In this document: positions 38,983 to 47,148 of the stretch, piece after piece | Layout of the letters: each line of letters starts with the position of its first letter | How positions within the stretch are numbered: position 1 is the first letter of the stretch | Source of the DNA: a virus | Reading direction: 5' to 3' (one strand) | Length of the DNA stretch: 52,248 nucleotides | IMG/VR virus record: IMGVR_UViG_3300043446_004515 | Coordinates: 1-52,248 of that record | Made by a program: the position numbers and the translations under genes | The notes under the pieces: generated by a model | Database searches by the model: none | Told to the model about the DNA's origin: nothing | What the model saw: the letters and a program-made list of their open reading frames with translations, nothing else

Positions 38983-40027
38983 ATTGTAGCCATTGCTCAA
39001 TAACTGCCTTAGCTACCTCATAGGTCATCTTTGGAGGTACTGACATCCCTATCATGTACTTTCCTATTTTGTCAGTTTTTGCTTGGTAATCGTCAGGGAA
39101 TGAGCCAAGTCGTTTCCATTCTCTAAAAGTTAATTTTCGACACTCGTCCCAATGAGTAAAACTATCACCTGCTTTAAGCGTATTAGCAGGTGAGCAATCG
39201 TCTAATCGAATCTGATTAAACCCTGTACGTTTACCCGTTTCTTTTGTAGTAGCTGTTGCATAGCCTGACCCGTCTCCCTTTTTAGTTTTAGCCCACCACT
39301 TCAAATCTAAGTTATTAGGTTTTGTATCCCTAATTTCATCATCCGTCAAAACCTGTAAATCGCTAGTCGCCTCACCCGCGCTAATCCATCTATGCTTAGG
39401 AGCTAATACCAATTTAGGCTTATCAATATCATCTCTTAAAGCAATAAAAAATACCCGTTCTCTTTTTTGGGGAACCCCACAATCGGCGGCGTTAACCAAG
39501 AATAATTGACAACGATACCCAATCTCTTTAAATCGTGCCATAACCATCTTAACGTAGCCTTTAGCATTACCTTGTATCATGCCTTTAACGTTTTCAGCTA
39601 TGGCAACTTTAGGTTTTAAATGCTCAACTAAATCAAGGTAATCAAAGAATAGGTCATCTAAAACTTGCTTTGCTTGACCTTCCCTAAAATGTTTTTTCTT
39701 GCCCCATGCTTTCTCTCTACTCCCTGCCATTGAAAAAGTAGAGCATGGGGGACTGCCATCTAAAATATCAAGGTTAAACAATTCTTGCGGCAATTCTTTA
39801 GTTAACAAATCTTTAATAGGGCAAAGAAAATAATACTTAGGATTATGGTTCAGCTTGTAATGATAAGCCATTTCAGGGTCAATATCATTAGCACCAATGA
39901 CATCGCAACCAGCTAGTTTATAGCCCATCGTTGAGCCACCACCACAGGCAAATGTAGAAAATACTTTGAGTCCGTTTTTAGGAACAGACTTCAAGTCTTT
40001 TAAAAACCAAGCGTGAGGATTAGTCAT
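38981..40027 (-). CDS. DNA (cytosine-5) methyltransferase 2
   Basis: From the ATG at 40027 the protein has 348 residues. It contains VFSTFACGGGSTMGY (motif I), LDGSPPCSTFS (IV, catalytic Cys), AENVKGM (VI), QKRERVFFIA (VIII) and KYMIGMSVPPKM (X). It is not closely similar to the enzyme at 18995-19966, so the two were probably gained separately and may recognise different sites. It overlaps the ParB-like gene by 8 bases, so the two are translationally coupled and likely work together. Confidence 0.9.
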   Translation of the reverse strand: MTNPHAWFLKDLKSVPKNGLKVFSTFACGGGSTMGYKLAGCDVIGANDIDPEMAYHYKLNHNPKYYFLCPIKDLLTKELPQELFNLDILDGSPPCSTFSMAGSREKAWGKKKHFREGQAKQVLDDLFFDYLDLVEHLKPKVAIAENVKGMIQGNAKGYVKMVMARFKEIGYRCQLFLVNAADCGVPQKRERVFFIALRDDIDKPKLVLAPKHRWISAGEATSDLQVLTDDEIRDTKPNNLDLKWWAKTKKGDGSGYATATTKETGKRTGFNQIRLDDCSPANTLKAGDSFTHWDECRKLTFREWKRLGSFPDDYQAKTDKIGKYMIGMSVPPKMTYEVAKAVIEQWLQ

Positions 40028-40553
40028 TAAATTCAAAACCGCATTTAGGGCAAGTGTGATCAAACTCGTAACTGTCAGGGTCTATTTCTTGCGTGTTACC
40101 TTCATTCTCATCCCCATCCATATCATCTAATCCCCCCATATCATCCCCATCAATCGCCCCCATCAACCGCTCTAACTCACTATCATCAAACCCCAAATCA
40201 TCCAGGTCGTAGCCACCCATATCAAGGGCTTCTAATTCCTGAGCTAAAAGCACCATATCCCAGTCAGTCTCAGCCAGCTTATTATCAGCGATTCTAGCTG
40301 CTTTAACCTGTTGGGGGGTCAAGTCATCACGGACAATAACCGGCACAGTTTTAAGCCCCATTTGCAAAGCTGCTAACCGTCGCCCATGACCCTTAATAAT
40401 GACCATGTTTTTATCAACCACAATTGGCTGATCGAACCCCTCAGCTATTTGTTTAACCAGTAGGTCAATCTGCTTTTGGGGATGACTCTTGGCATTGTTA
40501 GCGTAAGGCTTAATGTCGTCAATCGGAACGGTCTTAATCTGGTGATAATCCAT
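40020..40553 (-). CDS. ParB/Srx-type protein with C-terminal zinc ribbon
   Basis: The 177-residue protein has the ParB N-terminal fold: IDDIKPYANNAKSHPQKQI, GFDQPIVVDKNMVIIKGHGRRLAALQMG, TVPVIVRDDLTPQQVKAARIADNK. GHGRR is the nucleotide-binding loop. A long acidic linker with repeated GDDMGG leads to CPKCGF. ParB-like proteins encoded next to phage methyltransferases are common and may help target the enzyme to DNA or act as nucleases. Coupled to the C5-methyltransferase. Confidence 0.8.
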   Translation of the reverse strand: MDYHQIKTVPIDDIKPYANNAKSHPQKQIDLLVKQIAEGFDQPIVVDKNMVIIKGHGRRLAALQMGLKTVPVIVRDDLTPQQVKAARIADNKLAETDWDMVLLAQELEALDMGGYDLDDLGFDDSELERLMGAIDGDDMGGLDDMDGDENEGNTQEIDPDSYEFDHTCPKCGFEFND

Positions 40554-40596
40554 TGATTACTATACCGATAATGTTGTTGCTTTTTCTATATTAATC

Positions 40597-40797
40597 ATGG
40601 CTAATTCATTGCAAAAGTGTCCGGTTTGTGGCGTGTTGATTGAGGACGATGCAAAGGTGATTTTTAGTTACGGGAAACCGGGAACCCGTTCGCGTCTTTA
40701 TGCCCGTGTCTGTCAGTTTGCCAAAGATAAAGCAAATTGCATTAATCAGGATGATTCTAAGATAGGTGACATCCTAGAAACTGACTATTACGACTAA
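40597..40797 (+). CDS. small zinc-finger-like protein upstream of thyX
   Basis: The 66-residue product has KCPVCGVLI at the N-terminus and further cysteines in RVCQFAKDKANC, a plausible treble or ribbon zinc site. Its stop overlaps the thyX start (TAATG), so it is translated with thyX. Function unknown; only 43 bp separate it from the divergent ParB-like gene. Confidence 0.65.
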   Translation: MANSLQKCPVCGVLIEDDAKVIFSYGKPGTRSRLYARVCQFAKDKANCINQDDSKIGDILETDYYD

Positions 40798-41525
40798 TGG
40801 ACAATCAAAATAAAGTGGTGTTGCTTGGGTTTTATGGTGGTGATAAAACCCATTGTTTATCGGCTTGGCAATCAACTAATCTTGATTTTGAATATACTCA
40901 AGACATTAATTCTCGCATTCAAGTATTATTTGCTAACACTACTAAAAATAAGAAGAAAAGCCCCGCTGATTTGCTTAAGATGTTAGCAGACTATAATCAT
41001 CATACACCTTTCGAGAAAAGCACTCTACACTTTCAAATTACAGGCGATATTGCTAGTCATATTCACTGCTTAAAACATCGCATTGGCGTTTCGATTAATG
41101 CCGAATCAGCACGGTATAAAGAGTTAATTGATAAATGGTATATTCCCAATGACTGGGATATACCAGTTGACGATGTAACACATTTTGCAAGAATGTCGAT
41201 TTTTGAAAATGCTGAGCGATGGGACTATGTACTGTCTCAGTATGTTGAGTTGGGGCATGAGCTTTACCATGAGGCAATTCAACAGTTAACGCCACATTTA
41301 GGGCGTAAACGTGCCAAAGAGTCAGCTCGGTATTTTCTGACCTACGCTAAACAAATTGACCATGACATGATGTTTAATTTTCGGAGCTTCGTTCACTTCC
41401 AACAGTTACGCAACAGTGACGACGCCCAAAAGGAAATACGGGAAATTGCACAGTTAATGCTCGATCAGGTTAAGGCGATCCCAGGCAATCCTTTTGAATA
41501 TTCACTAGCCGCATTCAACCTCTAG
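40797..41525 (+). CDS. thyX: flavin-dependent thymidylate synthase
   Basis: The 242-residue protein carries the ThyX signature as KHRIGVSINAESARY (consensus RHRxxSxNxxSxRY) near residue 93, with PFEKSTLHFQITGD before it and an R-N-F-R-S-F-V-like NFRSFVHFQQLRN near the C-terminus. It makes dTMP from dUMP with FAD and NADPH. Together with dCTP deaminase it gives the phage its own route to thymidine nucleotides. The first residue of the usual RHR motif is Lys, otherwise the active site looks intact. Confidence 0.9.
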   Translation: MDNQNKVVLLGFYGGDKTHCLSAWQSTNLDFEYTQDINSRIQVLFANTTKNKKKSPADLLKMLADYNHHTPFEKSTLHFQITGDIASHIHCLKHRIGVSINAESARYKELIDKWYIPNDWDIPVDDVTHFARMSIFENAERWDYVLSQYVELGHELYHEAIQQLTPHLGRKRAKESARYFLTYAKQIDHDMMFNFRSFVHFQQLRNSDDAQKEIREIAQLMLDQVKAIPGNPFEYSLAAFNL

Positions 41526-41762
41526 TCGCTTGCGGCGGTGTTCCCACAATGCCAACGGTGCCTTGATGCCGGGCCAACCATCACACGACCGAAACCGATT
41601 AATAACGCGACTCACAACGTCCTCCCTAGCCCGCCAGTCGAGTCGTTCATGCAATAGGTCATCCGCATAGGCATCTTCAATTAGACGGGCAAACTCGCTT
41701 AGGTTAACAGGCGATAATCTAACCCGTGGGTAATCGGTCAAAACTCGATAGGACTTGATCAT
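41505..41762 (-). CDS. hypothetical basic protein
   Basis: From the ATG at 41762, preceded by GGAGGG, the protein has 85 residues; a frame starting five codons earlier begins within that Shine-Dalgarno site. It is rich in Arg and Leu (DWRAREDVVSRVINRFRSC) with a single WPGIKAPLALWEHRR tail. No family recognised. The TAGGAT promoter divergent from the next cassette likely drives it; it overlaps thyX convergently by 21 bases. Confidence 0.6.
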   Translation of the reverse strand: MIKSYRVLTDYPRVRLSPVNLSEFARLIEDAYADDLLHERLDWRAREDVVSRVINRFRSCDGWPGIKAPLALWEHRRKRLEVECG

Positions 41763-41798
41763 GGCTTTTCCCTCCATACCACTATCCTAAAACTGACT

Positions 41799-41926
41799 GT
41801 TTCACCCTCTATAAATTCCTTAAGAGGGTGAAACACCCTGGAACCTAGACAGGGTAAGGGTTTCAGAGTTTTAGGGCGTTTGGTATTTTAGGGATGTTGA
41901 CAGTAAGGTGGTTGATTGTGTAGAAT
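41799..41926 (+). promoter_or_regulatory. 128-bp regulatory cassette (type A) at 41.8 kb
   Basis: Inverted repeat GTTTCACC/GGTGAAAC (41799-41834), 62 bp containing CCTAGACAGGGTAAGG and two TTTTAGGG blocks, TTGACA (41897-41902), 18 bp and TAGAAT (41921-41926). Leader AGCAAACAACAGAGG before the ATG at 41959. On the left side GTGAAAC is followed after 9 bp by TAGGATAGTGG, a divergent promoter for the gene at 41505-41762. Confidence 0.9.
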
Positions 41927-41958
41927 TGGGGTTATAGCAAACAACAGAGGTTTTTCAA

Positions 41959-42219
41959 ATGGCTTTATATGCTTTAGTCTCAGGCAATCAAGTTATGTAT
42001 TCCGACGGAACGAAAGTGACCGTCAAACCTAAAAAACAATCTCCACGCAAAAAAGCTATCAAGGTCGGATCAACTGTAATGGTTAATTTTGATTCCGAAT
42101 GTATTGCTGTTACTACTGCAAAACGTCCAGATGGCTGGTTTGAATTTGAAATTATTCAAGGAAAAGACAAAAACAAAAAAAGTGCGTGTCACAAAAAGCT
42201 TTTAACGTTAATTGACTAA
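41959..42219 (+). CDS. small basic protein
   Basis: The 86-residue protein is lysine-rich (TVKPKKQSPRKKAIKVG; GKDKNKKSACHKK) with a barrel-like strand pattern (STVMVNFDSECIAVTT). It could bind nucleic acid. Single gene after a complete cassette promoter, overlapping the convergent portal gene by 4 bases. Confidence 0.6.
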   Translation: MALYALVSGNQVMYSDGTKVTVKPKKQSPRKKAIKVGSTVMVNFDSECIAVTTAKRPDGWFEFEIIQGKDKNKKSACHKKLLTLID

Positions 42220-43745
42220 TTCTCTAAGTCTTCCCCCGCTTCAAGTAGCCGCAAAATCGACTCATAATCAGAGTCACTAAGGGGCAAGTCATAACTACTG
42301 CCAATTCGAGATAGTTTATCGGAGTCCTCTAACGTAGTGGACTCTGTTTCTGCCATATCCTGTCCATCTTGACTATTTTGAGCATCGTCCTCTGGCTCAT
42401 TAGTCTCACCCATAGCCGCTTCAATTTCTGCCATATCGTCCTCATCTAGTGTGATGTTTACCCCGAACTGACTACCACCGAACCGGGATTCTAGGATGGT
42501 TTCCGCCGGTAGTCCCAAAGCCGCGTACTTCTCATCAGCCTCAGCATAGATTTTATACTCATCCGCACGATCACGGTCAGATTTAACCAGGATAGATGGA
42601 TAGGCGATTTCATACGCTAGGCGATCGCCAGTAATGCTAGGCATAATCAAATCGGTTAACCGACATAGGTAGGGCGTAATGATATCGCTCTGGTAGTTAC
42701 CGACCATTTCTGCCCATTGCTCATGATCGGATTTCCCCGACTCACTCATTGCCCCCTGTTTAGTCGAACCTAACAACCGACTACGGGTAATGCGACTACA
42801 TGCCACAAACATATCAATTACTAAGTTAACTAGGCTATCAATACCACTGAAGGAACGGTTGATAAACCCCGCATCTTCCCTGGCGGCGTCCAAAACCATG
42901 AGATTAATTGACGACAAACCGACTTTAAAAAGCTCTAATCTGGTTTGGATATCTTTCTGTTTACCCTGTAGCACCATATCGGCTAGACCATCCATCTTGT
43001 ACCAGAAACCCGATGCTGATTGTAGATAATTAGACGCGGCTTTACTGGTTAACGTCATGTCGCTAAAACTGTCAATTAACACCTCAATGACAGACCGATC
43101 TTTAAAATCATTGCGGTATAGCATCTCCCCTGTCAGTTCAACACCATAGAATCGTAATACTCTATCAGGATGAATCTCAGGTACATAGCTAAAGTAGCCA
43201 GGTTTGAGGTCATCCATCATAGCGGTGTAGTGGGGGTCTTTGCCGTAGTAGCCGCGATTATAACTAATCCTATCCCGTCCAAAGATAGCGCCGCTTCTGA
43301 CCCCCTTGACGCTCTCTAAATCGACGGGCTCACTCAATTCTTTACCGTCGTCAATGTCTAAAACGATATGACAGTTCCCTTCAACATTGGCAATGATTAG
43401 CGCTTTTTTAATAGCATTTAGCCCATAGTGTTTAAAGCCGGCAATATCATAAAATACAATCTCATCTAATCGTTGCTTAATCTCCGTTCCCAGATCTGTA
43501 TCTTCTTCAAACTGCCATTCAGGGCATTGTCGCAAACTATCGACGGGGTAAGCCGTGCAAGCCGTGTTAATCAGGGGATTTATGAATAATTCGTAAGCCT
43601 CATCTAGGGTTAGTCTAGGTTGGTAATTGACTGCAATGTTATTGGCTAAGCCTAGTCCATTAACGGTGTTGCTAACAGCACTAATCGCCCTCCCAAATAC
43701 CCCATTGGCATCATTTAACCAGCTAACATGAAATGTATCAGTCAT
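42216..43745 (-). CDS. portal protein (DUF1073-like)
   Basis: The 509-residue protein matches the DUF1073 portal group: RLTLDEAYELFINPLINTACTAYPVD near the N-terminus, GNCHIVLDIDDG, HPDRVLRFYG and a helical SGIDSLVNLVIDMFVACSRITRSRLLG stem region. The C-terminal 80 residues are acidic and may contact the head interior or scaffold. The portal is the DNA entry vertex. It is encoded divergently from terminase and 5 kb from the capsid operon, an unusual arrangement. Confidence 0.8.
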   Translation of the reverse strand: MTDTFHVSWLNDANGVFGRAISAVSNTVNGLGLANNIAVNYQPRLTLDEAYELFINPLINTACTAYPVDSLRQCPEWQFEEDTDLGTEIKQRLDEIVFYDIAGFKHYGLNAIKKALIIANVEGNCHIVLDIDDGKELSEPVDLESVKGVRSGAIFGRDRISYNRGYYGKDPHYTAMMDDLKPGYFSYVPEIHPDRVLRFYGVELTGEMLYRNDFKDRSVIEVLIDSFSDMTLTSKAASNYLQSASGFWYKMDGLADMVLQGKQKDIQTRLELFKVGLSSINLMVLDAAREDAGFINRSFSGIDSLVNLVIDMFVACSRITRSRLLGSTKQGAMSESGKSDHEQWAEMVGNYQSDIITPYLCRLTDLIMPSITGDRLAYEIAYPSILVKSDRDRADEYKIYAEADEKYAALGLPAETILESRFGGSQFGVNITLDEDDMAEIEAAMGETNEPEDDAQNSQDGQDMAETESTTLEDSDKLSRIGSSYDLPLSDSDYESILRLLEAGEDLEN

Positions 43746-43779
43746 ACTATTAAAATAATCTTAATAGTATTATTTTAAA

Positions 43780-44133
43780 ATGTCTAAACACTCTACTAAT
43801 GATGACAATAAACATATTCAGTTAGAGATTGTCCCAACTGGTCAAACTGAGTTAGATTTTAACTTGGCTGAAATTACTCGCAAACACTACAAGATACAAT
43901 CGTCGATTGTCGGTAAACTTTACAAGCAAGTCGATAAACACGCCGCGTCTGATTTGACTGTAGCGGAAGCAAAGCAGGTAGCGGATACAATTAGAAATTT
44001 ATCTATATGGGCTTCCAACTTCCACGAAAAGTTAACAATTGTACAGCAGAATGAGGCTGAAAAGATTATTGCGTTAGGCGGTGCAATTGACTATGAAAAT
44101 TTAACCCAGGAGCAAAAAGAACAATGGTTGTAA
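43780..44133 (+). CDS. putative small terminase subunit
   Basis: The 117-residue acidic/helical protein lies directly before the large terminase gene, overlapping it by 10 bases. It shows TRKHYKIQSSIVGKLYKQVDKHAASDLTVAEAKQVADT but no confident HTH. Assignment as TerS is by position and size. Confidence 0.55.
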   Translation: MSKHSTNDDNKHIQLEIVPTGQTELDFNLAEITRKHYKIQSSIVGKLYKQVDKHAASDLTVAEAKQVADTIRNLSIWASNFHEKLTIVQQNEAEKIIALGGAIDYENLTQEQKEQWL

Positions 44134-45704
44134 AGTCAATAGAATCAAGGATGGAAGATAGAAGACGGGTTAGATGGTATGGACATAATGTATTGGATGC
44201 CAGAAAGTTGCAGTTGGATACAATGAAAAATGATACTGTCTGGTTTATTAATAATTATGGTTACACAATCGACCCTAGAGATGCTCACAATCCGTTAAAG
44301 CCTTTTCTTTTATTTCCTATCCAAGAAGACTTGGTAAGGTTTTTTGAAACTAATTACTACGATGGCAATTGGGCTATTTTAGAAAAATCTAGAGACGTTG
44401 GGGCGACTTGGATTTTATCGGCGGTACTGGTAAAACATTGGTTGTTTACCCCAAACTTTAAGGGCGCAGTAGGTAGCAGAAAATCAACGCTAGTCGATAA
44501 AGCAGGCGATCCTGACTGTATTTTTGAAAAGATTAGATTGTTTATTAAGAATTTACCGGACTGGTTACAACCTAATGGGTGGGAAAACAAACCATCAAAA
44601 ACAATGCTAATCTATAATCCTGACAACGGCGCAACTATAACCGGTGAGGGCGGATCGGAAATAGGGAGGGGCGGACGTACTGGTTTGTACTTCTTAGATG
44701 AAAGTGCATTTATTGAGCAGTCTCAAAAAGTGATGTCTGCCTTGTCAGCTAACACTAATTGTTTAATTCAAGTATCAACGCCTAACGGGTTAGACAATGC
44801 CTTTTACCGATATGTCAGTGAGGGGAAGATTCCTAAGTTTAGAATTCACTGGAAAGATGACCCCCGTAAAAATCATTGGATTACTCCCGGCGGTGTAACC
44901 GGTAAAGGCTGGGATGCCCCTAAAGATGCTATTTATCCTTGGTATGAGCAAAAGTGTAAAGAGATTGGCGATCCGGTTATTATCGCTCAAGAATTAGACC
45001 TTGATTATTCTGCTTCTGTTGAGGGGATCTATATCCCTGCTAAATGGGTGATGACCTGTATTAATGCTCATCTAAGATACCCTGGCATCATTGACGCTGA
45101 TCAGCCTATCTGTGCGGGTCTAGACGTTGCGGCGGGCGGTGCTAACCAGTCAGTTCTAATCATCCGTCAACAGGGATTGGTAGCGCCTAAAATCTACCGT
45201 TGGGACAACCTTGATCCAACTCAGGTATCTTTTGTCGTTGACGATCTATTGCGGCGTTTAGGGGTTGAATATCTATGTTTTGATGCCGATGGTGTGGGGG
45301 CGGGGGTCGGCAGCACGTTACGGTCAATTGCTGATAAATCCTACGTTATAACCCCATTCAATGGTGCGGGAAGTCCCGACGACTATACACTTTGGCAAGG
45401 GGAAAATAAAACTAGTAAGCAAAAGTTTGCTAACCGACGGGCGGAGGCTTGGGGGATACTACGGGAACGAATTAGAAAAACCTACGAAATGAGTGAGGGG
45501 ATTAACACCTATCCTGAAGATGAACTAATCTCAATTCCCAATGACCCTAACTTAATTATCGAGCTTAGTAAATTGACAATTCGGTACAATAGTAGTGGCA
45601 AAATTCTACTACAACCTAAGAATGAATTGAATCGGTCGCCTGATACTGCTGACGCTTTAGTTTATTCGTTTGTTAAGCCGAGGGGTTTGGCTTGGTGGAC
45701 ATGA
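44124..45704 (+). CDS. terL: terminase large subunit
   Basis: The 526-residue protein has the packaging ATPase motifs: a deviant Walker A in EKSRDVGATWILSA near residue 90, Walker B with catalytic Glu in LYFLDESAF near 193, the coupling motif in IQVSTPNG near 214, and the RNase H-like nuclease with Asp residues in CAGLDVAAGG near 330, CFDADGVGAG near 390 and SPDTADALVYSF near the C-terminus. It cuts and pumps DNA into the head through the portal. Complete in length. The packaging type (cos or pac) cannot be told from the protein alone. Confidence 0.9.
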   Translation: MVVKSIESRMEDRRRVRWYGHNVLDARKLQLDTMKNDTVWFINNYGYTIDPRDAHNPLKPFLLFPIQEDLVRFFETNYYDGNWAILEKSRDVGATWILSAVLVKHWLFTPNFKGAVGSRKSTLVDKAGDPDCIFEKIRLFIKNLPDWLQPNGWENKPSKTMLIYNPDNGATITGEGGSEIGRGGRTGLYFLDESAFIEQSQKVMSALSANTNCLIQVSTPNGLDNAFYRYVSEGKIPKFRIHWKDDPRKNHWITPGGVTGKGWDAPKDAIYPWYEQKCKEIGDPVIIAQELDLDYSASVEGIYIPAKWVMTCINAHLRYPGIIDADQPICAGLDVAAGGANQSVLIIRQQGLVAPKIYRWDNLDPTQVSFVVDDLLRRLGVEYLCFDADGVGAGVGSTLRSIADKSYVITPFNGAGSPDDYTLWQGENKTSKQKFANRRAEAWGILRERIRKTYEMSEGINTYPEDELISIPNDPNLIIELSKLTIRYNSSGKILLQPKNELNRSPDTADALVYSFVKPRGLAWWT

Positions 45705-45705
45705 G

Positions 45706-45735
45706 AATCCCCTCACTTTTTAGGGTGAAGGGATT
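45706..45735 (+). terminator. terminator after terL
   Basis: AATCCCCTCAC, a short loop, GGTGAAGGGATT and GGGTTTTG form a stable hairpin just past the terL stop, in front of the convergent cassette at 45.7-49.4 kb. Confidence 0.6.
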
Positions 45736-45750
45736 GGGTTTTGTCTGGTG

Positions 45751-46242
45751 TTAAGCAAAAAGTTGTGTCACTACTTGTTTTTTCGAGTAAAGATAAAATC
45801 CATTTTTAGATCCTCGCTTTAGATATTTTAGGTATGGATGACCAGACAGTTTAGGATTGCTTACAGCAGACGAATAAAATACGTTAACTAGCTGAGATTG
45901 AAAGTTGTGGGTCTTTGTCATCCACTCAATTTCGGGAATTCGCTTCATCCAATTGGTAAAGTCAATTGGACGAAATTCTTTGTTTCCGATAAATTCAAAG
46001 AACTTCCGAAAAAAGTCTTTTTCATCTAACTTTGAAACGATGTCAAGATAACTCATACTTTTTGCATCATCGTTATATGAATAGCTTTCCCAGCAATCTG
46101 TGATGTTGATTGGCGTTTCGGCAATGTTAGACTCCTTTGCTTTTAACTCATTGATAACATCTTGTAATGCTTCAATGTCTTTGTGGTTTACAGCATCAGC
46201 AGCAGCATTCCATAAAGCGTTGATTACGTAATTGTTAGCCAC
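45751..46242 (-). CDS. hypothetical protein, last gene of the HNH-helicase cassette
   Basis: The protein has 163 residues and a GTG start with AAAGGAAAC and a GCAAACAAC leader. It has a helical N-terminal half (LWNAAADAVNHKDIEALQDV) and a C-terminal region (NVFYSSAVSNPKLSGHPYLK, FYLYSKKQVV) that could be a winged-helix DNA-binding domain. I do not recognise a family. It follows the HTH gene by 27 bases and so belongs to the same leftward unit. Confidence 0.65.
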   Translation of the reverse strand: MANNYVINALWNAAADAVNHKDIEALQDVINELKAKESNIAETPINITDCWESYSYNDDAKSMSYLDIVSKLDEKDFFRKFFEFIGNKEFRPIDFTNWMKRIPEIEWMTKTHNFQSQLVNVFYSSAVSNPKLSGHPYLKYLKRGSKNGFYLYSKKQVVTQLFA

Positions 46243-46269
46243 GGTAGTTTCCTTTGTTGTTTGCGTTAA

Positions 46270-47148
46270 CTAAAATTCTTGAGCAAGGTAATCGCAAAGA
46301 TTCGTGTACAAATCCCGCAATTGTTTATCGCTTAAAGTCTGATAAAGCTTGGATGCTATATCGCCCCCCGTATTAACCGATGGCACAATATAACCCAGAC
46401 TTTCCGCCATCTCATTTAGATAATCAACATCACATTTTGACTTGAGGTTATTTGCTAAAACCTCAGGCTCCCCAGGTAATGCAATCATCGCCTTGTCTTT
46501 AATGATTCCTAACTCGATTGCAGCGGCGCGAGCTGATTTGTACTTCTTACCCTTACCGATGTTTAACTCTTCACCTGGAAAGTCACGCTTAATGCGTCCC
46601 AATAGGTAGCCTTGCGATGTCCCTTGAGTCTTGGACTTTTGAGCTTCCTTTGTATCCTTATCGGAAATTATTATATTATAATCTTTTCCGATACTGTGAA
46701 TTGTACTCTGTGCGACCCCAATCTCATTGGCAATTTGCTGTTGAGTCATGCCATCTAATCGCATTTGTTGGATTTTCATTTTGTCCTCTGGGGTTATTGT
46801 GGATGGTCGTCCTGGTTTGTTGATTGGTTCGATTGATTCTGGTACAGGGTTAAAGTTTTCTTGAGTGAATAGGTCTAGTAATTCTTTGGCGTATGGGTCA
46901 AACTTAGAGTTTTTGCTACAGGATTCAACGGTTAGGTAGATTGCCAAGGGATCGGTTTTTAGTCCGTCTTCGTGACCAATAAAATCTTTCAAGGAATCAA
47001 AATTGTAGGTTTCTCCTAGCCATTCATAATGTCGATGCCATCCTGACTGAATTAATTCACAGAATCCTTTAAACCATTCAACCGATAAATTAACACCGTC
47101 AGCATAAGCTCTGACATACATGAAAGTTTCATTGATTGAATTATCCAT
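46270..47148 (-). CDS. HTH DNA-binding protein of the HNH-helicase cassette
   Basis: From the ATG at 47148 (AGGAAAAC upstream) the protein has 292 residues and overlaps the helicase end by 8 bases. A Hin/resolvase-type HTH lies in the middle: KMKIQQMRLDGMTQQQIANE followed by GVAQSTIHSIGKDY. Downstream a second possible DNA-contact region GKGKKYKSARAAAIELGII is followed by an acidic helical C-terminus. The N-terminal 110 residues are acidic with WHRHYEWLGE. No recombinase catalytic serine is visible. It may be a specificity or regulatory factor for the helicase and nuclease. Confidence 0.75.
   Translation of the reverse strand: MDNSINETFMYVRAYADGVNLSVEWFKGFCELIQSGWHRHYEWLGETYNFDSLKDFIGHEDGLKTDPLAIYLTVESCSKNSKFDPYAKELLDLFTQENFNPVPESIEPINKPGRPSTITPEDKMKIQQMRLDGMTQQQIANEIGVAQSTIHSIGKDYNIIISDKDTKEAQKSKTQGTSQGYLLGRIKRDFPGEELNIGKGKKYKSARAAAIELGIIKDKAMIALPGEPEVLANNLKSKCDVDYLNEMAESLGYIVPSVNTGGDIASKLYQTLSDKQLRDLYTNLCDYLAQEF

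Noticed and set aside
46270-47148. Serine recombinase because of the Hin-like HTH
   Set aside because: The N-terminal catalytic domain and its serine motif are missing.
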